From NCBI GenBank assembly GCA_023213395.1, contig CM041465.1, positions 47,127,741 to 47,191,740 of the forward strand: DNA of 64,000 nt, in the 5' to 3' direction. Numbering within the stretch: position 1 is the first letter of the stretch; every line of letters starts with the position of its first letter. Of this stretch, positions 59,600-64,000 are shown in pieces. The notes beneath the pieces are model-generated. The model made no database searches and had not been told where the DNA came from. It saw only the letters and a list, made by a program, of their open reading frames with translations. The DNA is from Cycas panzhihuaensis (Eukaryota > Cycadophyta). Made by a program: the position numbers and the translations under genes.

Positions 59600-60320
59600 G
59601 GTAGAAAACCATGGAAGATGAGTATATTCTATTATTAAGAATGATACATAGGAACTCATTAACTTACCACCAAAGAAGAAAACTATTGGCACAAAATAGG
59701 TCTATAAGATCAAGTTCTACTCAGATGGCTCCATCGACAAATATAAATCTAGATTAGTTGCAAAAGGATATGCTCAAAGAGAAGGCATAGACTATATAGA
59801 AACATTTACCCCTATTATTAGGTTGGAATATATTTGAATAATGATGATTCTAGTAGACCAAATAGGTTGGAAAGTCTATTAAATGGTGTGAAAAGTGCAT
59901 TCCTAAATGGATATATCAAAGAAGACATGTATGCCATTTAACCCCTCAGTTTTGAAGTCAGGGGGGAAGAGAACAAAGTGTACAAATTTAAAAAGGTACT
60001 ATATGGTCTAAAATAAGCACCGAGGGCTTGGTATTCCCGCATAGACAAGTATTTCAAAGATCAAGGATTTGAGAGATCTCAAGTAGATCCAAACTTATAC
60101 ACTCAAATCAAGGGAAGTTTAATCTTGATTATAGGTCTTTATGTGGATGACCTAGTTTATACCAGAAACAACTCCCATCTCTTACATCAATTTAAAGATG
60201 CTATATATAAGGAATTCAAGATGATAGACTTAGGCCTTATGCATTACTTCCTAGGATTAGAAGTTTAATAGGACAAATAAGGAATCTTCATCTCTCAATG
60301 GAAATATACATTAGATCTAC
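59600..60320 (+). pseudogene. Element N: reverse transcriptase
   Basis: Blocks near 59690-60250 in shifting frames: [16 protein letters not shown], a GWKVYxMV-type block with a lost base near the first catalytic Asp, VYKFKKVLYGLK, and the active site LYVDDLVY at 60136-60159 with both aspartates intact, then LGLMHYFLGLEV. At least two frameshifts and several TAG/TAA stops interrupt it. Confidence 0.75.
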
Positions 60321-61090
60321 TACAAATATTCAGAATGAGAAGACTGCAAACTATTGGCAACCCCAACAGAAACTAGAATCAAACTATCTAAGATAGATGA
60401 CTCTACCTCAGTTGATCCAACTCTCTATAGATAACTCATTAGCAGTTTAATATATTTGACATCTACCTGATCAGTTATAACACACTCAATTAGTGTTGTA
60501 TCTAGGTTCATACAAGATCCAAAGACCTCTCATCGATAAGCTACCAAGATAATCCTAAGACACCTCAAAGGAACTCCATACCTTGGGTTATATTACAAAG
60601 CTACCTCTAAATTTTAGTCGATTGACTACACAGATTTAGATTGGGTAGGTGATGTTAATGATAGAAAGTCTACAACATGTTATATATTTAGTATAAGGTT
60701 AGCAACAGTAGCTTGGAGTACAGAGAAGTAAAATATAGTCTCCTTATCCACATTTGAGGTGGAATATAAAGCAGTAGTTACAGAAACATGCAAGTCAGTG
60801 TGGTTAAGAAGACTACTATAAGATTTCCAAATCAAACAGTAAGGTCCCACTAGAATTTTATATGATAATCAAAGAACTATCCAAATGGCTAAGAATTTGG
60901 TATTCCATGGTAGAACAAAACATGTTAAGACTCAACACCACTTCATTCAGGAACTTGTGTAAGCAGAAGAGATCAAGTTAGCTTATTGTAATACTAAAGA
61001 TTAGGCAACTAACATTTTTACAAATCCTTTGGGAAAGATCAAATTCCATAAGTTTAGAAAAAGTTTAGGAGTCATCAACATTAGGCTTAT
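60321..61090 (+). pseudogene. Element N: RNase H and end of pol
   Basis: Readable blocks: LISSLIYLTST, stop, SVITHSISVVSRF near 60435-60515, DLDWVGDVNDRKSTTCYIFS near 60636-60700, a SLSTFEVEYKAVV RNase H block near 60745-60785, YDNQRTIQMAKNLVFHGRTK near 60860-60920, and LGVINIRLM before the polypurine tract ATGGGGGAGAA (61089-61099). Stops interrupt it. Confidence 0.75.
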
Positions 61091-61099
61091 GGGGGAGAA

Positions 61100-61445
61100 T
61101 ATTAGGATAAACCCCAATGTGTTTGAAGAACCATGCACCTAGGGCCCCTCAAAGCCACCTTTGAGGTCCCTTAGGGCACTTAGAGCCTACCAATAACTAC
61201 CAAAGGGACCTAGAGCCAACACAATATTATTAAGATATGTGTAATAATTATTAATTATTTTTTTAAATATTATTTAAATATTTTATCAACTAACATGCAG
61301 GTTAGGTTGATGGCACTTGCCACCTCTCCAAATGCCTATTTAAGGGGTGGGAATACCTCCATGGCATTTTTTTAATATTGTTGTCATTAGAAATACCTTG
61401 TTAATTCAAAATGCACTTAGTGTAATATCCTACTGTACTCCTCTA
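61100..61445 (+). repeat. 3' LTR of element N
   Basis: It starts TATTAGGATAAACCCC after the polypurine tract and ends near GTACTCCTCTA. It differs from the 5' LTR by scattered transitions and short indels, so the insertion is old. Confidence 0.85.
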
Positions 61446-62413
61446 TGACCTACATTCCCTTTAGGTAGGTGATATACCATTTTGAGCCTAGATATGAGGT
61501 TCAAGATTTGTATATTTAAATGACTTAGACATTGATGCCATAAGTGGTCTTAGATCTATTTGCGATCACTTCATCTTTTGAATGGGAGCATTCTCTTAGT
61601 TCATGTATGCAAGGGAACTCTTTCTCAATTACATCTTTCCTCTTATCATATTGAATTATGTTGGCCATTGAGTTAGATTCATGTTAAGGAGTAGTGGTAA
61701 GAGGGATATCATCTAGCCTGTATAAGTCACCATCTTCATGTCATGTGGCCATAAGTTTACCTATAGCATGATCTATAATTCTACAAATACCCTAGATAAA
61801 GAGGACATCTAAGTTCTACTTATCTAATTAGCTAATAGAAAGTAGGTTCATCTTCATACTTGCTACAAGGAACACATTACTAGTGTGGTGTCTAATGTTA
61901 AAGTCCTTCAATGTGGTTGGTGCCCTACTAATTTTGGTCACATTATAAGTCATGCTATTACCAAATATGACCATTTGAGTGTTGATTGATTGGGTCTCTT
62001 CCAACATTTTTTTAGAAGCTGTCATGTGTCTTATTGTACTAGAATCAAGAAGCCATATGGTCTCATCAAGATGAGAGGACAATGTTGTAAAAAATAGGTT
62101 ATAGGAGGAGGAGTCTTGATTATCTCCTATGTTGCCATATTGTTGTTGATTATATTATTGGTTCCTTTAATTTTTATTTGTGAACCATTGCTTATTTTAA
62201 GGTCTTTTTCCTTGTGTGGGCCTTGAATTCTAATTTTACTGATAGAATTATCCTTGAGGTTGATATAATAGCCCCCCTTATAGGTAGAAAAGGTCTCCTT
62301 GGTGTTGAACGAGACCACCTTATTGATAATAAGGGACTCCTTATTGTGGAAATGAGGCTCTTTGAAGAGGGCATGATTCTCCTTATTGATAAGAAGCTCC
62401 TTGTCTTTGTTGA
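61446..62413 (-). pseudogene. Element M: gag tail, protease and pre-integrase start
   Basis: On the minus strand: a gag linker with SFNTKETFSTYKGGYYINLK (near 62310-62250), then SSHLDETIWLLDSSTIRHMT (62079-62020), the copia protease block with the third active-site position changed (DSS), then VFLVASMKMNLLSIS (61875-61830). Near 61520 a broken LWHQCLSHLN and a KMVYHLPKGN-like string mark the pre-integrase domain, which is cut by N at 61446. The upstream gag ends where the LTR of O starts. Confidence 0.72.
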
Positions 62414-62731
62414 TGTTGGAAATAATGTTTAATGTGTAATGTATATGGGTCCTAGGAAAAGGTTATTACTCTATTGGTCAAATTAGTGGTGTAATGCTAT
62501 TGGTCAGGACAAAGGTATTTGTCCCACATGCATTACTTGGGATGTATAGTCTCCCACCTCTTAGGTATATTAAGGTGGTTGAGGTAGTATGTAAACATCA
62601 TCACAACATCAAGGCTCACCTTGAGTCCTTGGTCGTTTTGGTATGGTAATATATTCTGATTATATTGTGTGATTCTGTGGATGTTGATATTGTTATTATG
62701 ATTGAATGTTCTCCATGTTAAAATCTCAACA
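62414..62731 (+). repeat. 5' LTR of element O
   Basis: TGTTGGAAATAATG ... AAATCTCAACA, intact TG...CA ends, 318 bp, immediately followed by a primer binding site. It truncates element M. A TATA-like GGTATATTAAGGTGG lies near 62564. No second copy is in the window; the body may have been deleted or may not follow here. Confidence 0.75.
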
Positions 62732-62743
62732 TGGTATCAGAGC
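62732..62743 (+). other. Primer binding site of element O (tRNA-iMet type)
   Basis: TGGTATCAGAGC, an exact consensus, directly abuts the LTR end. It shows that the LTR is a 5' LTR rather than a solo LTR. Confidence 0.88.
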
Positions 62744-63290
62744 AGGCCATCCTGTTGCAAGAAGAGGATTGAGAGAAGGGAAGTCCAGTGAAGGATAAAG
62801 CGCTCAAGCAAGGAGGCTTCATTAAGGATTGCAGTTGGAGATCAAATTGGAAGAAATGTTTCAAGGCCTTGTTATGAAGTGTGTCAGGTAACATCATTCC
62901 TTTATTGTGCTATGTGAAATAGCCTATGTTAGGGTTTGTCTTGAAGTTGAGGACAGAATGTATGGAGAAGCAATGACATTTGAAGTTGTCTAAGAATTGA
63001 TATCTTAAAAGGCTTGTTAAAAGTGTGTTGTGGGTTATGAGAAAACTATTTATGGGCTGAAACCCTAACTTGCAAATTTATCAAAAGAAGTCATACCTGT
63101 TGTAAGAAGAATTGACTGCCATCTACCTTTACGGAGGGATCCATGGTTGAGTAATATCTGTCGTCACAGCAGGTGGTGTTATGTGCATAGGTAAATCTGG
63201 AAGATCTTTGGTAAAACCTTAACTTTGGCAATGTTATAAGTGTTGAAACAAAGAAGGTATTGGTTCTGTGTGAAAGATTTTACCTTGAAT
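62744..63290 (+). other. Leader remnant of element O and transition to genic DNA
   Basis: Purine-rich leader-like sequence follows the primer site, with no gag. GC content rises from about 63270. The point where O ends and single-copy DNA starts is not visible. Confidence 0.4.
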
Positions 63291-63688
63291 GTCCACTAGT
63301 GGACGTACCCTGCAATAATTACGCTCTCTGGGATTAAGTCAAGATAGCGCTAATGTGCTAGCCTCTTGAAGAAAGACCGAATACGCATTGCGAGTCATTC
63401 GGTGCCACCGATGAAGAAATAAACCACAAGATGGGTCCTTGATGTGCGTACGGGTGTTAACCTTCACCTTCTGCAATCTGGCACCGCCGCTTCAAATCCA
63501 CTGATTCCAAGAGCTTAGCTGTCGTGTGCTATTCCAAACACAAGTGCTTTATGTCAGGAAGAAGTCCTAAAGTGCCAAGTATTGATGCAAGACAGGATTT
63601 ACTGGTTTGCACCATAAGGCAGGAGACACGCCCAAACTCCAGCCAGGCAGTTAAACTCCACGCACTCTGCCTTCAGACGAGAAACCTC
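63291..63688 (-). other. GC-rich 3' flank or 3' UTR of the oxygenase gene
   Basis: Clearly less AT-rich than the rest of the window and without stop-ridden transposon frames. It lies directly downstream of the oxygenase stop codon. TGACATAAAGC (minus, near 63550) and TTTATTTC near 63420 could act as polyadenylation signals. No other gene was recognised; the open plus-strand frame at 63524-63802 is its shadow. Confidence 0.4.
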
Positions 63689-64000
63689 TCATGTCGCGTC
63701 ATCGGACTGGTGGAGCTTAAGGGAATCGGCCAGTCGCTTAAGAGTCCTACTCTGCAAGGTATCCATGTACTCTCCATACACACAACCTCTGTAAATGGGT
63801 GAGTGAGAGGCGTCCAGGAGGGGTGGAGCAGGAGCAATAAACGCGTCCGGGGCGGCCAGTATCGCGGTCGGCAAGACATGCGATCCCTCCGCTATTCACA
63901 ACAACCCGATGCACCGCACTCTTGTATCTATCATTACTCAGTAGCTGAATCTGATCTCCGACATTGATAACAAGCGTCCGGACGGGCGAACGTCCACCCA
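63689..64000 (-). pseudogene. 2-oxoglutarate/Fe(II)-dependent dioxygenase, C-terminal end, frameshifted
   Basis: Plant 2-ODD enzymes oxidise flavonoids, hormones and other metabolites in the cytosol using Fe(II), O2 and 2-oxoglutarate. From the window edge the minus frame reads LVINVGDQIQLLSNDRYKSA, then VHRVVVNSGG: the 2OG-FeII_Oxy core with the third iron-binding His codon at 63909-63911. About ten codons later the frame must shift by one base (near 63875-63890) to continue as IAPAPPLLDASHSPIYRGCV, YGEYMDTLQ, ending in SDDAT and TGA at 63689-63691, the normal C-terminus of the family. The RxS motif that binds the 2-oxoglutarate carboxylate falls at the break; its Arg codon appears as TGT, compatible with a CGT to TGT change. 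The N-terminal part and the HxD ligands lie beyond the window. Substrate unknown. A sequencing error instead of a real frameshift is possible. Confidence 0.75.

Larger units (their letters stand above)
54645..61445 (+). mobile_element. Copia element N, nested inside element M; most complete copia here
   Basis: A 6.8-kb plus-strand Ty1/copia copy with LTRs of 348 bp (54645-54992) and 346 bp (61100-61445), a 1.9-kb leader with a 46-bp minisatellite, and gag, protease, integrase, RT and RNase H in the standard order. Stops and frameshifts make it dead. Left flank TTTCC and right flank TGACC do not form a clean target duplication. It shares LTR and protein motifs with element F. Confidence 0.87.
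51621..62413 (-). mobile_element. Copia element M (minus strand), interrupted by element N, nested in L
   Basis: On the minus strand: gag tail and protease (62412-61830), pre-integrase domain (61600-61446), then insertion of N (54645-61445), then integrase (54644-54112), RT (53560-52700), RNase H (52687-52307) and 3' LTR. The pre-integrase zinc-binding domain is split by N and resumes with GKVTKR directly left of N. The gag start and 5' LTR are lost at 62414, where the LTR of element O begins. Confidence 0.75.

Noticed and set aside
54640-61450. Target duplication for element N (TTTCC against TGACC)
   Set aside because: Only three of five bases agree, so I do not claim one; the LTR pair and host continuity carry the call.
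63524-63879. Overlapping open frames on the plus strand and a second minus frame
   Set aside because: They are shadows of the oxygenase end and its 3' flank; the minus frame ending at 63689 matches the 2-ODD C-terminus.

Overview
The window reads as nuclear intergenic DNA of a land plant with a large genome that loses old repeats slowly. A gymnosperm would fit, but the sequence alone does not prove it. The grounds are: very AT-rich background; decayed Ty1/copia and Ty3/gypsy LTR retrotransposons lying inside one another; a plant-specific 'plant mobile domain' (PMD) gene; and the end of a plant-type 2-oxoglutarate/Fe(II) oxygenase at the right edge. No intact protein-coding gene lies wholly inside the window. 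No rRNA, tRNA gene, CRISPR array, bacterial operon or organellar block was seen. Almost every coding trace is broken by stops one transition from a sense codon (CAG to TAG, CAA to TAA, CGA to TGA, TGG to TAG), as expected of long-methylated transposons.

Layout. 1-3182: AT-rich sequence with nothing recognised. 3183-16626: a 13.4-kb LTR element (A) with LTRs of 2.96 and 2.59 kb and a perfect 5-bp target duplication (GCCTA). It holds a Tat/Ogre-like gag on the plus strand, an antisense PMD gene with two phase-consistent introns, a lone RNase H domain, and a probable inserted LTR carrying a GC-rich hairpin cluster. Both LTRs carry a tRNA-derived, SINE-like pol III promoter. 17.2-23.4 kb: a minus-strand chromodomain gypsy (B), cut by a plus-strand gypsy with LTR and primer binding site (C), then another gypsy scrap (D). 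23.4-34.35 kb: a minus-strand copia (E), split by a plus-strand copia (F, 25474-32872). 34.35-40.5 kb: no recognised gene, with a long TA microsatellite. 40.5-41.2 kb: the LTR and primer binding site of a minus-strand element (H). 41.6-46.74 kb: a plus-strand gypsy gag-protease (I), split by a 4-kb non-autonomous LTR element (J) with 5-bp target duplications. 46.8-49.9 kb: the 3' half of a plus-strand copia (K), whose LTR has a polypurine tract on its left and a primer binding site on its right. 50.15-62.4 kb: three nested copias, L (minus) interrupted by M (minus), interrupted by N (plus). 62.4-62.75 kb: LTR and primer binding site of element O. 63.3-64.0 kb: a GC-rich island with the C-terminal end of a 2-oxoglutarate-dependent dioxygenase on the minus strand, probably a frameshifted pseudogene.

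How parts relate. The insertion order can be read directly: F is younger than E, N younger than M, M younger than L, J younger than I, C younger than B. F, N and L share coding motifs and belong to one copia family; F and N also share LTR sequence. F and N landed antisense in the same short stretch of related hosts. The most unusual object is the antisense, intron-bearing PMD gene carried between the LTRs of A.
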